A stretch of 9,344 bases of DNA from contig JAITHG010000181.1 of the NCBI GenBank assembly GCA_031280075.1, positions 1-9,344 on the forward strand. Direction: 5' to 3'. The notes below the pieces were generated by a model. That model was not told where the DNA came from and did not search any database. It saw only the letters and a program-made list of their open reading frames with translations. Source of the stretch: Eubacteriales Family XIII. Incertae Sedis bacterium. Lineage in GTDB: Bacteria > Bacillota_A > Clostridia > Peptostreptococcales > Anaerovoracaceae. Position numbers and translations under genes: made by a program. Shown in pieces: positions 1-6,564 of this stretch (within the stretch, counting starts at the first letter, position 1; every line of letters begins with the position of its first letter).

Positions 1-639
1 GAAGCGGCGGACTTCCTCAGCGCGAGTGCGCACAAGATCCACGGGCCCAAGGGGGTCGGTCTGCTCTGTGCGCGCCGCCCCGAAGCGGCGGATGCGCTCA
101 TCCTCGGCGGAGGGCAGGAGGGCGGTCTGCGCTCCGGCACGGAGAACACGCCCGGCATCGCGGGCTTCGGCACAGCGGCGGAGGAAGCGGCAGCCGCGCT
201 CCCGCAGGCGGCGGAACATGTGGCACGCGTCCGCGCGCGGCTGCTCGCAGGCATTGTGGACGGGATCCCGGACATCCGCATCGTCAGCCCAGAGAAAGCG
301 GCGACAGACGGACACCCCGGCTGCTGCTCCCCGTACATCCTGAGCGTGTCCTTCCTCGGGACGCGCGGAGAGGTGCTCCTGCATGGGCTGGAGAGCGTCG
401 GCATCCACGTCTCAACCGCCTCCGCCTGCGCTTCGATCGGGCGGGCAGGCAGGGGCGGACCGGGCGCAAAGAACGCAAAGAGCCACGTGCTCGCCGCCAT
501 GGGCATCCCGGACAGGGAGGCGGAAGGCGTGCTGCGCTTCAGCTTCAGCAGGCACAACACGATGGAAGAGATGGACTGCGTCACGGAGCGGCTGAAGGAT
601 GCCGTTGGGCGATTCCGCAAAATCGGGAGCTTCCGATAG
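1..639 (+). CDS. Cysteine desulfurase (NifS/IscS family), 5'-truncated
   Basis: This is the C-terminal 212 residues of a PLP-dependent cysteine desulfurase, which takes sulfur from L-cysteine as an enzyme persulfide and passes it to an acceptor. The frame is open from base 1, so the N-terminal part lies outside the window. The PLP-lysine motif SASAHKIHGPKG is visible, with Lys at residue 12 of the fragment (codon 34-36), followed by GGGQEGGLRSGTENTPGI, the usual phosphate/PLP region. The persulfide cysteine is in STASACAS (Cys143, codon 427-429). It is followed by a Gly/Arg/Lys-rich stretch before SHVLAAMG, somewhat longer than usual. The stop is 23 bp before thiI, so the two genes are probably co-transcribed. 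By analogy with the desulfurase-thiI pair of Bacillus (NifZ-ThiI), the likely job is supplying ThiI with sulfur rather than general Fe-S assembly. That role is inference from position; the family call is firm. Confidence 0.93.
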   Translation, partial: EAADFLSASAHKIHGPKGVGLLCARRPEAADALILGGGQEGGLRSGTENTPGIAGFGTAAEEAAAALPQAAEHVARVRARLLAGIVDGIPDIRIVSPEKAATDGHPGCCSPYILSVSFLGTRGEVLLHGLESVGIHVSTASACASIGRAGRGGPGAKNAKSHVLAAMGIPDREAEGVLRFSFSRHNTMEEMDCVTERLKDAVGRFRKIGSFR

Positions 640-662
640 ATCAAAAGACAGGGGGACAGACC

Positions 663-1979
663 ATGGACAACGACAAAAGCATTGAGGGCAACAAAAGCAC
701 CACCCGCATCCTCATCATCCGCTACGGCGAGATCTCACTCAAGGGCATGAACCGCCCGTGGTTCGAGCGCGCCCTGGAAGGACGCGTGCGCAGCGCGCTC
801 GCAAAGCTGGCGACGGCGGCGGGCAAGACAGGCGCGGCAGCCATGGAGGGCATGACGCTCACACGCGACGGCGGGCTCATGATCCTCGCGCCCGCAGACG
901 AGACCGCGCGCACCCTGCCCCTGCCCGAAGAACAGCTCATCCGGCAGATCACGAAGGTCTTCGGCGTGGCATCCGTCAGCCCTGCCCTGCGCCTGAGGGA
1001 CAGGCATGTCGAGGCGATCGCCGCAGCGGCGACGGACTTCCTGCGCGACCGCCTGCCGTCCGAGGCAGGCACGCAGGCGGGCATAGCAGCGGGCGACGCA
1101 GCCCCCGTCACCTTCAAGATCTTCGGCAAGCGAACCGACAAGTCCTACCCGATCCCCTCGCCCCAGCTCGCGTCGCGCATCGGCGCGGCCGTCCTGGACG
1201 CGCTTGCCCCGCGCGTGCGCGTGGATATCAATAATCCTGATGTCGCCCTCTACGTCCACCTGCGCCAGCATGATGTCTTCCTCTTTGACGAGAAGCACGG
1301 GGGCTTCGGCGGGCTGCCGCTCGGCACGAACGGGCGCGGCATGCTGCTGCTCTCCGGTGGCATCGACAGCCCGGTCGCCGGCTGGCTTATGGCGAAGCGC
1401 GGCATGGGGCTTGAGGCGGTGCACTTCCATTCCTATCCGTATACGAGCGAACGCGCGCAGGAAAAGGTGGAGGAACTGGCAACCATCCTCGCGGGCTACT
1501 GCGGGCGCTTCCGCCTGCACGCGATCAACCTGCTCCCCGCGCAGGAGCGCATCGCGCGCGAATGCCCCGAAGAGTTCATGACCCTGCTCGTGCGCCGCTT
1601 CATGATGCGCATCGCGGAACGGCTCGCCACGCAGCACGGCGCGGGCATGCTGATCACGGGAGAGAATCTCGGGCAGGTCGCAAGCCAGACGGCAGAGGCG
1701 CTCGTTGTGACCGATCAGGCGGTGTCCCTGCCCGTCATGCGACCGCTCATCGCCCTCGACAAGACGGACATCATCGACAAAGCGATCGAGATCGGCACCT
1801 ATGAAAAATCCATCGAGCCGTATGAAGACTGCTGCACCGTCTTCCTGCCGAAGCACCCTGCCACGCGCCCGCACCTGGCGGACATCTTTGAGGCAGAGGC
1901 AGCCCTCGGCAGCGCAGCAGACATCGCCGCATTGGAAGCCGAACTAATAAAAACGGGCGAGGCAGTCTGGGTGAAGTGA
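663..1979 (+). CDS. thiI: tRNA 4-thiouridine synthase ThiI, form without rhodanese domain
   Basis: ThiI adenylates U8 of tRNA and inserts sulfur to give 4-thiouridine; in some organisms it also serves thiamine thiazole synthesis. The 438-residue protein starts with RILIIRYGEISLKGMNRPWF (about 15-34), the N-terminal ferredoxin-like part. A THUMP domain follows (about 90-205, with FKIFGKRTDKSYP near 151-163). The PP-loop ATPase comes next, with the pyrophosphate motif SGGIDSPVAG at 231-240. Later ThiI hallmarks are LITGENLGQVASQT (330-343) and EPYEDCCTVFLPKHP (385-399). The protein ends soon after the PP-loop domain, so the C-terminal rhodanese domain of Escherichia coli ThiI is absent. Such short forms are thought to receive sulfur directly from a dedicated desulfurase, matching the gene just upstream. 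The ATG at 663 is preceded by a purine-rich AGGGGGA. The last codons are unusually A+T-rich and form part of an opposite-strand terminator. Confidence 0.95.
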   Translation: MDNDKSIEGNKSTTRILIIRYGEISLKGMNRPWFERALEGRVRSALAKLATAAGKTGAAAMEGMTLTRDGGLMILAPADETARTLPLPEEQLIRQITKVFGVASVSPALRLRDRHVEAIAAAATDFLRDRLPSEAGTQAGIAAGDAAPVTFKIFGKRTDKSYPIPSPQLASRIGAAVLDALAPRVRVDINNPDVALYVHLRQHDVFLFDEKHGGFGGLPLGTNGRGMLLLSGGIDSPVAGWLMAKRGMGLEAVHFHSYPYTSERAQEKVEELATILAGYCGRFRLHAINLLPAQERIARECPEEFMTLLVRRFMMRIAERLATQHGAGMLITGENLGQVASQTAEALVVTDQAVSLPVMRPLIALDKTDIIDKAIEIGTYEKSIEPYEDCCTVFLPKHPATRPHLADIFEAEAALGSAADIAALEAELIKTGEAVWVK

Positions 1980-1991
1980 CTGCCCGCCCGT
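1945..1991 (-). terminator. Rho-independent terminator of the mtaBC operon, embedded in the 3' end of thiI
   Basis: ACGGGCGAGGCAGTC (1953-1967) is complementary to 1978-1991 (GACTGCCCGCCCGT), giving about 14 base pairs with one bulged A and an 11-nt loop. Read on the minus strand the stem is followed by TTTTTATTA (1953 down to 1945), a good U-tract. It begins about 27 bp past the mtaC stop. On the plus strand no T-run follows, so it should mainly stop minus-strand transcripts. Most of it overlaps the final thiI codons. Confidence 0.8.
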
Positions 1992-2017
1992 ATGGAATGT
2001 GCGCGTTCGCTCTGAGC

Positions 2018-2653
2018 CTAGCTCACGATGCCCTTCGCAAACTCCGCCGCCGAGGCAGCGTTGTCCGTGAAACCGTCCACGCCGATCTCGTCCGCGTAGC
2101 CCTGCGTGATGGGCGCGCCGCCGACCATGATCTTGACATTGTCGCGTATGCCTGCGGCCTTCGTGGCATCCACGACATTGCGCATCTCGCCCATAGTCGT
2201 CGTGAGAAGGGCGGAGAGGGCGATGATGTCGGCACCGTTCTCCTGCGCAGCCTTGACGAGGTCTTCCTCAGGCACGTCGGTGCCGAGGTCGAGCACCTCG
2301 AAGCCATTCGCCTCGAGCATGAGCTTGACGAGGTTCTTGCCGATGTCGTGCAGGTCGCCCTTCACCGTGGCGATCACGACCTTGCCGGCGCTCGTCACGC
2401 CTTCTTCCTTGAACTTCTCCTTCAAGACGGTCGTCGCCTCGTTGAGCGCGTTCGCAGACATCATGACCTCGGGGATGAACGCGTCCCCGCTGACAAACCG
2501 CTCCCCGACGATGCCCATGCCGCCGAGCAGCCCTTCGTCAAGGATTTTCTGCGCCGCGACACCTTCGTCCAGCGCAGCCTTGACGCACTCCAGTGCTTCG
2601 TCTTCGTCGCCGTCCTGGATCGCAACTGAGATTTTTTCGAGAATATCGGACAT
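2018..2653 (-). CDS. mtaC: Methanol corrinoid protein MtaC
   Basis: This is the cobalamin-carrying partner of MtaB: its Co(I) corrinoid accepts the methyl group and presents it to a second methyltransferase. The 211 residues follow the usual two-domain layout. A helical cap domain spans about 1-88 (ILDEGLLGGMGIVGERF at 37-53, then AFIPEVMMSANAL). A Rossmann-like B12-binding domain runs from about 90. It carries the cobalt-ligand motif GDLHDIGKNLV (99-109, lower axial His102), SALLT (147-151) and MVGGAP (176-181). The start is set by AAGGAGGG just upstream, which overlaps the end of mtaB; the mtaB stop and this ATG are only 12 bp apart, so translation is probably coupled. The order mtaB-mtaC is typical of methanol operons. 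Family membership is certain; methanol specificity rests on the neighbouring MtaB. Confidence 0.92.
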   Translation of the reverse strand: MSDILEKISVAIQDGDEDEALECVKAALDEGVAAQKILDEGLLGGMGIVGERFVSGDAFIPEVMMSANALNEATTVLKEKFKEEGVTSAGKVVIATVKGDLHDIGKNLVKLMLEANGFEVLDLGTDVPEEDLVKAAQENGADIIALSALLTTTMGEMRNVVDATKAAGIRDNVKIMVGGAPITQGYADEIGVDGFTDNAASAAEFAKGIVS

Positions 2654-2665
2654 TTCATTCCCTCC

Positions 2666-4054
2666 TTATTTCTTGATGTCGTAGATTTCGGGGCGCAGGG
2701 ACTTCGATGTGCGGACACCGTTCTCGAAGAATTCCTGCTCGTCCTGCGGCAGCGCGTCGATCGCCTTGCTGAACTTGTCGAGCTGCTTCACTTCCTTGTC
2801 GGAGAGCTGCAGCCGCTTGTCGTCATAGCCTTTGCGGAGTGCGGCGGCAGCCAGGGCGGCGGCAGCCTTCGTGCGCGCAAAGTAGTTGTCCGGGACCTTG
2901 ACGAGCTCCTTGGCGATGCCGAGCACGATGTCGGGGCGCAGGATGTAGGCTGTCGCATTCAGCTGGCTGTCCGAATCCGCATGCAGGTCGCGGAGCAGCA
3001 GGGCGGTGTCCCTGCCGCGCTTTGTCGCCTCGTTCATCAGGCGGACATCGTAGACCAGCTGCTCGAAGGAACAGACCTCCGAGAAGTCGGCGAGCAGACG
3101 GATGTGCTGGATGGACTCGTTCGACCAGAGGTCGGAGAGGCACATGGCGACATTGCCGATGTGTGACAGGTGCGCGACGGCAGCCGTGCGCCCTTCCGTC
3201 GCGATGGGCGTGCCGGTGATGGCCTTGACGTAGACGCACTCATAGCCGCAGTCCTTGCTCGGCCCCTTCGCGCCGACCTGCACTGCCACAAGCGTGCGGA
3301 CAGCGGCGACGACGCGGTCGATGGCGGCGAACACGTCCGGGATGTAGTGCTTGTCGGCGAGGACCATGGAGGTGTTCGCGAAGCCGCACGCCGTGTCGCC
3401 CGAGGGGACGACACCGTGGCTGTCCGCGATCTTCACGATCTCCGTCCAGAGCTTCTCCATGTCCGGGCACGCGAGCGCGCTGTACGAGAAGAGGAGCTTG
3501 CCGATGTCTGTGTACATCAGAGCCTCGTCGTGGACATCCTTGCCGCCGACCGACTCGATGGCGAGGAACTCCGCGCCCGCCTTGGCGCTGCCCTCGAAGG
3601 TCTCCAGAACGGAATCCCAATGCTTGCCATGCCACATGTGCTCAAGGTCGCGCCCCTCGCGGATGTCCACGGGCGTGATGCGGACTGCGCCCTTCGTGCC
3701 GTGCTTCGCCTCGTTTTCCTTGACGATATCCACGACAGCCTTGCAGATCTCGATGCCCCACTTCGGGTTGAAGGTCGTCGGCGGCAGCAGCTCGATCTCC
3801 GCGACGAAACCGGGTGCCTGCAGGACGTTTGCACGCTCGCTGATGCCGGTGGCGATCTCTTTGTAGATGCGGACGACCTCGGGGAATGTCTCCTCCGTGA
3901 TCAGCATCGTGGGCAACGTGAAATTGACCTCGGGGTAGAGTGTCCCACCACCGATGGTCATCCCGTTCTTCAGCGTAACGGGGTGCACCGCGTTCGCGTA
4001 TACGAAATCTTCCAGTCGGTCATACGCAACGGCGTTGTAAGAAATTTTTCCCAT
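2666..4054 (-). CDS. mtaB: Methanol:corrinoid methyltransferase MtaB
   Basis: MtaB is a zinc enzyme that activates methanol and methylates the corrinoid of MtaC. The 462-residue length is that of the Methanosarcina barkeri enzyme (about 461). From memory of that protein, blocks align well: AIESVGGKDV (165-174), SGDTACGFANTSM (218-230) and GAKGPSKDCGYECVYVKAITG (261-281). The three zinc ligands known for M. barkeri MtaB (Glu164, Cys220, Cys269) correspond to Glu167, Cys223 and Cys269 here, so an active enzyme is expected. Other matching stretches are AHLSHIGNVAMCLSDLWSNES (294-314) and the C-terminal RPEIYDIKK. The ATG is preceded by a near-perfect AAAGGAGG with 5-nt spacing. mtaC follows 12 bp downstream. 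Upstream are 141 bp and then a PocR-AraC regulator gene. A related methyl donor cannot be fully excluded, but intact ligands and close motif agreement make methanol the best substrate call. Confidence 0.93.
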   Translation of the reverse strand: MGKISYNAVAYDRLEDFVYANAVHPVTLKNGMTIGGGTLYPEVNFTLPTMLITEETFPEVVRIYKEIATGISERANVLQAPGFVAEIELLPPTTFNPKWGIEICKAVVDIVKENEAKHGTKGAVRITPVDIREGRDLEHMWHGKHWDSVLETFEGSAKAGAEFLAIESVGGKDVHDEALMYTDIGKLLFSYSALACPDMEKLWTEIVKIADSHGVVPSGDTACGFANTSMVLADKHYIPDVFAAIDRVVAAVRTLVAVQVGAKGPSKDCGYECVYVKAITGTPIATEGRTAAVAHLSHIGNVAMCLSDLWSNESIQHIRLLADFSEVCSFEQLVYDVRLMNEATKRGRDTALLLRDLHADSDSQLNATAYILRPDIVLGIAKELVKVPDNYFARTKAAAALAAAALRKGYDDKRLQLSDKEVKQLDKFSKAIDALPQDEQEFFENGVRTSKSLRPEIYDIKK

Positions 4055-4195
4055 CAGACCCTCCTTTCAGGGATGATAGCTCCTGGCGACGATATCGTCG
4101 TCCATTAATAGGCTACCGCCCCCCGCAAAGAGCGTCTTGCACAAAGTCCGTTTTTTTTAGGAGTTATTACCCCGACAGCCAAAAATAGTAAGCAC
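4055..4195 (-). promoter_or_regulatory. mtaB upstream control region with 14-bp palindrome
   Basis: These 141 bp lie between the regulator stop and mtaB. Reading toward mtaB, there is a possible weak promoter with TAATAA as -10 (about 4163-4168) and CTTACT 17 bp upstream, only 3 of 6 matches at -35, as expected of an activator-dependent promoter. An A8 run and two CTTTG words 16 bp apart follow. A perfect 14-bp palindrome CGACGATATCGTCG sits at 4087-4100, then the AAAGGAGG ribosome binding site. No strong constitutive sigma-A promoter and no sigma-54 GG/GC pair is seen. The promoter assignment is tentative; the palindrome is seen directly. Confidence 0.4.
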
Positions 4196-5410
4196 CTAAG
4201 CATTCTTCCCCATGAGGCGGCAGCGGTACAGATGAGGGGGCTTGCCCTCCTGCCGCTTGAACACGCGCGTGAAGTAGCTCTGGTCGGAAAACCCCACCAT
4301 CCCCGCGATGTCGGCGAGGTTGATGGCTGCGTTCTGCATGAGAGCCTTGCTCTGCTCGATGCGCACCTTGTTGAGGTATTCCTTGAACGTGTAGCCCGTC
4401 TCCGCCTTGAACAGCGTGCTGAAATGCGCAGGGCTGATGTAGATGCGCTTTGCGAGATCCTGGAGCCGCAGGTTCCGGTTGTAGTTTCTATTAATATAAT
4501 GGATGGTATCGCAGAGCGCCGCCGTGTGCCTGCCCGTCGGGTTCTTCAAGGAGAACACGGAGAACTCCTCGAGGATGCCGTTGAGCCACAGGACGATGTC
4601 CTCGATACAGTCGATCTCATAGATTTTTTTCGAATAACTGAACGTCAGCTCGGAGACTGCCTTGACATCCGCCCCGTCCCGGATCGCGGTGTTCGACAGG
4701 ATGCCGATGAGCTCGATGACGCGGATCTTCACGAACTCGATGTTCTTCCCGCTGTGGAACAGGATGTGCCCGAGGATCTCGTTCAAGAGGGTCTTCGCCG
4801 GCAGGTTTTCCAGGACGGCAAGCGTGTTGACGAGCTGCCGGATCGCTACGAAGTCCCGCCCCCTGTTCTCGTTCGGGTAGGAATCCAGGTACTCCTGCAG
4901 CCGGTCGGCATCCATTTCCGTCGGCTCCGTGCGCACGTTGTCCGACAGGTGCACCGTGTTGACGAAGAGCTGTTCGGAGAGCATGTTGACGGTGGGCGCG
5001 GGGAAGACGGGGACGGTGGAGAGCTTGTCCGAGAGGATCTCCGGGTCGATGGCGGCACCGAAATGCTCCAGCTCGATATCGATGTAGTCCTCGTGGGATC
5101 GCATGAGCACCGGACCGCCGACCGCCGTGAGGTGGTGGGCACCCTGGAGCAGGATCGGGGATGCGAAGAACACGAATTTGCGGGGGCAGAGGAACACGTA
5201 GCGCCCGCCGAAGCGGTTTGCGAGATCCCCCCCGTACGCCATCGCGCGTCGGCACTTCTCCTCCATGCCGAGCAGCTTGGCGACATAGTTCAGGCAGGGC
5301 TGCGCCTCTCGGTAGGCAGGGGTGGAGAACTGCTCCGTCCCGTCCCTGTCTATGACGTGCACGCCAACGCCACAGATATCCGAAAAATCGCCGAGCGTAT
5401 TGAATTTCAT
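4196..5410 (-). CDS. AraC-family transcriptional regulator with N-terminal PocR sensory domain
   Basis: A 404-residue regulator, probably the one controlling the flanking corrinoid genes. Residues about 8-165 resemble the PocR ligand-binding domain: GVGVHVIDRDG (15-25), then CRRAMAYGGDLANRFGGRYVFLCP (53-76), then FFASPILLQGAHHLTAVGGPVL (81-102). PocR domains are thought to bind small hydrophobic or alcohol-like molecules, such as 1,2-propanediol in PocR itself. A helical linker covers about 180-290. The C-terminal AraC DNA-binding domain (about 300-398) holds two helix-turn-helix units, with LQDLAKRIYISPAHFSTLFK (316-335) and IAGMVGFSDQSYFTRVFKR (368-386). The frame stays open upstream to 5632, but I chose the ATG at 5410: AAAGGA lies just upstream, a promoter sits in the longer version, and the extra 74 residues do not resemble the family. 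It lies in the same direction as mtaB and divergent to the second corrinoid gene. Ligand identity (methanol or another methyl donor) is inference. Confidence 0.88.
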   Translation of the reverse strand: MKFNTLGDFSDICGVGVHVIDRDGTEQFSTPAYREAQPCLNYVAKLLGMEEKCRRAMAYGGDLANRFGGRYVFLCPRKFVFFASPILLQGAHHLTAVGGPVLMRSHEDYIDIELEHFGAAIDPEILSDKLSTVPVFPAPTVNMLSEQLFVNTVHLSDNVRTEPTEMDADRLQEYLDSYPNENRGRDFVAIRQLVNTLAVLENLPAKTLLNEILGHILFHSGKNIEFVKIRVIELIGILSNTAIRDGADVKAVSELTFSYSKKIYEIDCIEDIVLWLNGILEEFSVFSLKNPTGRHTAALCDTIHYINRNYNRNLRLQDLAKRIYISPAHFSTLFKAETGYTFKEYLNKVRIEQSKALMQNAAINLADIAGMVGFSDQSYFTRVFKRQEGKPPHLYRCRLMGKNA

Positions 5411-5458
5411 CGCCTCGATCCTTTCAAAAAAGTGATAGCCACGAATCAGTCCGGCTTC

Positions 5459-5487
5459 ATTGTACACTCTTTGAATAGCGCGGTAAA
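5459..5487 (-). promoter_or_regulatory. Sigma-A-type promoter of the PocR-AraC regulator gene
   Basis: On the minus strand TTTACC (5487-5482) and TACAAT (5464-5459) are separated by exactly 17 bp. The predicted start near 5452 leaves a leader of about 42 nt carrying the AAAGGA ribosome binding site. This supports the ATG at 5410 over the longer open frame. Confidence 0.6.
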
Positions 5488-5527
5488 GCAATATCCGGCA
5501 CGGATTCGTCTTTCTTTTCACAAATGC

Positions 5528-5578
5528 GGATAAGGCAAAACAAGTCCAAAAAATACTGGGATAAGTGCAAGCCCAAAA
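5528..5578. promoter_or_regulatory. Candidate activator-binding direct repeat (GGATAAG x2, 31 bp apart)
   Basis: GGATAAG occurs at 5528-5534 and again at 5559-5565, exactly 31 bp (about three helical turns) apart. Each copy is followed by CCAAAA (5546-5551 and 5573-5578). The second copy ends just before the -35 box of the promoter at 5582. Directly repeated sites on one DNA face, with the proximal one touching -35, is a common arrangement for AraC-family activators. The regulator gene ends its upstream region here, so it is the obvious candidate binder. Binding itself is inference. Confidence 0.45.
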
Positions 5579-5581
5579 CCG

Positions 5582-5611
5582 TTTACGGGATCCATGTCGA
5601 AGTAGTATAAT
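5582..5611 (+). promoter_or_regulatory. Promoter of the second corrinoid protein gene
   Basis: A perfect TATAAT at 5606-5611 is preceded by TTTACG at 5582-5587 (4 of 6 matches, 18-bp spacing) or TTACGG one base later (17 bp). Transcription would begin near 5618, giving a 5' leader of about 128 nt. The good -10 with a mediocre -35 next to direct repeats fits an activated promoter. Confidence 0.6.
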
Positions 5612-5617
5612 GACTGA

Positions 5618-5745
5618 ATGAACCTTCCGCATTCCCGTCGCACTGGCCTGCCAAGCTGGGCGGCAACGCGGCGAAAATGCCCCGGAGAATCCCCGGCAGG
5701 CGAGTTGCTATCCAGAAACTGGCAGACAGAAAGGCGCGTACACAT
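5618..5745 (+). promoter_or_regulatory. GC-rich structured 5' leader of the second corrinoid protein gene
   Basis: This untranslated stretch of about 128 nt can fold on itself. GCCTGCC (5646-5652) pairs with GGCAGGC (5695-5701) as an outer helix enclosing GGGC (5658-5661)/GCCC (5679-5682) and a CCGG/CCGG hairpin. CCAG-AAA-CTGG (5712-5722) forms a small hairpin shortly before the ribosome binding site. It could act as a cis-regulatory RNA, but it does not match a known class that I recognise; the cobalamin riboswitch core is not present in the right order. Confidence 0.35.
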
Positions 5746-6405
5746 ATGGATCCGATGCGGCGGTTGATCGAGACCGTAAAAGGCGGCGAGGAACTGGAGG
5801 TAAAGCTCCTGGTCGAGCGGATGCTCGAGGAGGGCGTGGCTCCCACAGACATCCTTTACGAAGGGTTGCTGCCAGCCATGGATGAGCTGGGTGCCGACTT
5901 CAGGAACAACGAGATCTTCATCGCCGAGGTGCTGAAAGCCGGGCAGGCATGGAACCAGGGCTGCGCCACGCTCCGGACGGTGCTCGTAGACGGCAGTGCG
6001 GAGCCACTCGGGCGCGTGCTGATCGCCACGGTGGAGGGCGACATGCACGACATCGGCAAAAACCTCGTCAGCGTGTTCATGGACTCCGTGGGCTTCGAGG
6101 TCATCGACCTCGGCGTGGACGTGACGCCGGACATGGTCGTGGATGCCGTTCGCACCCACAAGCCGGACATCCTAGCCATGTCCGCCCTGCTGACGGTCAC
6201 GATGAAAAACCAGGAGCTGGTCATCAAGGCGCTGCAACAGGCAGGGCTGCGTGAGGGGCTCACCATCTTCGTGGGCGGCGCGCCCCTCACGCGCGAGTTC
6301 TGCAAGGAGATCGGCGCGGACTATTTCGAATCCGACGCGGTGGCCGCTGCAAAGTTGGCGCAGAAGCTGTTCGGCAAGCGCCGGAAGGGCACTGCGCGAA
6401 AATAA
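5746..6405 (+). CDS. Second corrinoid (B12-binding) methyltransferase protein, MtaC/MtbC-like
   Basis: A 219-residue methyl-carrying corrinoid protein. The helical cap domain spans about 1-85 (ILYEGLLPAMDELGADF at 36-52, FIAEVLKAGQAW at 58-69). The B12 domain follows, with GDMHDIGKNLV (98-108, cobalt-ligand His101), SALLT (146-150) and FVGGAPL (175-181). All core motifs are intact, so it should bind a corrinoid. It differs clearly from mtaC product 2018-2653 (different cap sequence and a basic KRRKGTARK tail), so it is not a recent duplicate. I chose the ATG at 5746, behind AGAAAGG with 12-nt spacing; an ATG at 5677 has no ribosome binding site and would add a basic stretch unlike the family, and one at 5755 is also possible. 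No methyltransferase gene accompanies it. It could be a second acceptor for MtaB or serve a methyltransferase encoded elsewhere. Confidence 0.88.
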   Translation: MDPMRRLIETVKGGEELEVKLLVERMLEEGVAPTDILYEGLLPAMDELGADFRNNEIFIAEVLKAGQAWNQGCATLRTVLVDGSAEPLGRVLIATVEGDMHDIGKNLVSVFMDSVGFEVIDLGVDVTPDMVVDAVRTHKPDILAMSALLTVTMKNQELVIKALQQAGLREGLTIFVGGAPLTREFCKEIGADYFESDAVAAAKLAQKLFGKRRKGTARK

Positions 6406-6435
6406 AAAAAAATTGATAGATTATTCACAAACCCC

Positions 6436-6464
6436 TTGCGTGCCCTATTCTATACTGCTACAAT
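6436..6464 (+). promoter_or_regulatory. Extended -10 promoter of the acyl-CoA dehydrogenase gene
   Basis: TTGCGT (6436-6441) and TACAAT (6459-6464) are 17 bp apart, and TG at 6456-6457 gives an extended -10 (TGCTACAAT). The surrounding sequence is A+T-rich compared with the genes. Transcription would start near 6471, about 94 nt before the start codon. Confidence 0.65.
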
Positions 6465-6564
6465 GATAAATGTTCAAAAATCGTCACTCTTGGAGGGGAT
6501 AATCGAGCATTGATCTGCCATCCCGACGAAATTGGTTTTTCTGCATATGGAGGGTCTGGACGAA

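Noticed and set aside
735..1874. Long minus-strand open frame (379 codons) opposite thiI
   Set aside because: It is a high-GC shadow of thiI, Arg/Ala/Asp-rich with no recognisable domain. The similar long frames opposite mtaB, the regulator and the dehydrogenase are rejected for the same reason.
4055..4195. Sigma-54 (-24/-12) promoter for mtaB
   Set aside because: TTTGC is present on the minus strand but no GG lies at the required distance upstream, and the regulator is AraC-type rather than a sigma-54 activator.
5411..5632. 74-residue N-terminal extension of the AraC-type regulator
   Set aside because: It contains a good promoter for the gene, has no ribosome binding site at 5632, and its sequence does not resemble the start of PocR proteins.
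5618..5745. Cobalamin riboswitch
   Set aside because: Words such as CGTCGCACTGG and GCGAAAATGCC resemble parts of the conserved core, but they occur in the wrong order and no clear B12-box is present. A covariance-model hit would be needed to revive it.
6376..6415. Terminator after the second corrinoid gene
   Set aside because: The only stem is a short GCGC pair and it is followed by an A-run rather than a T-run on the coding strand.
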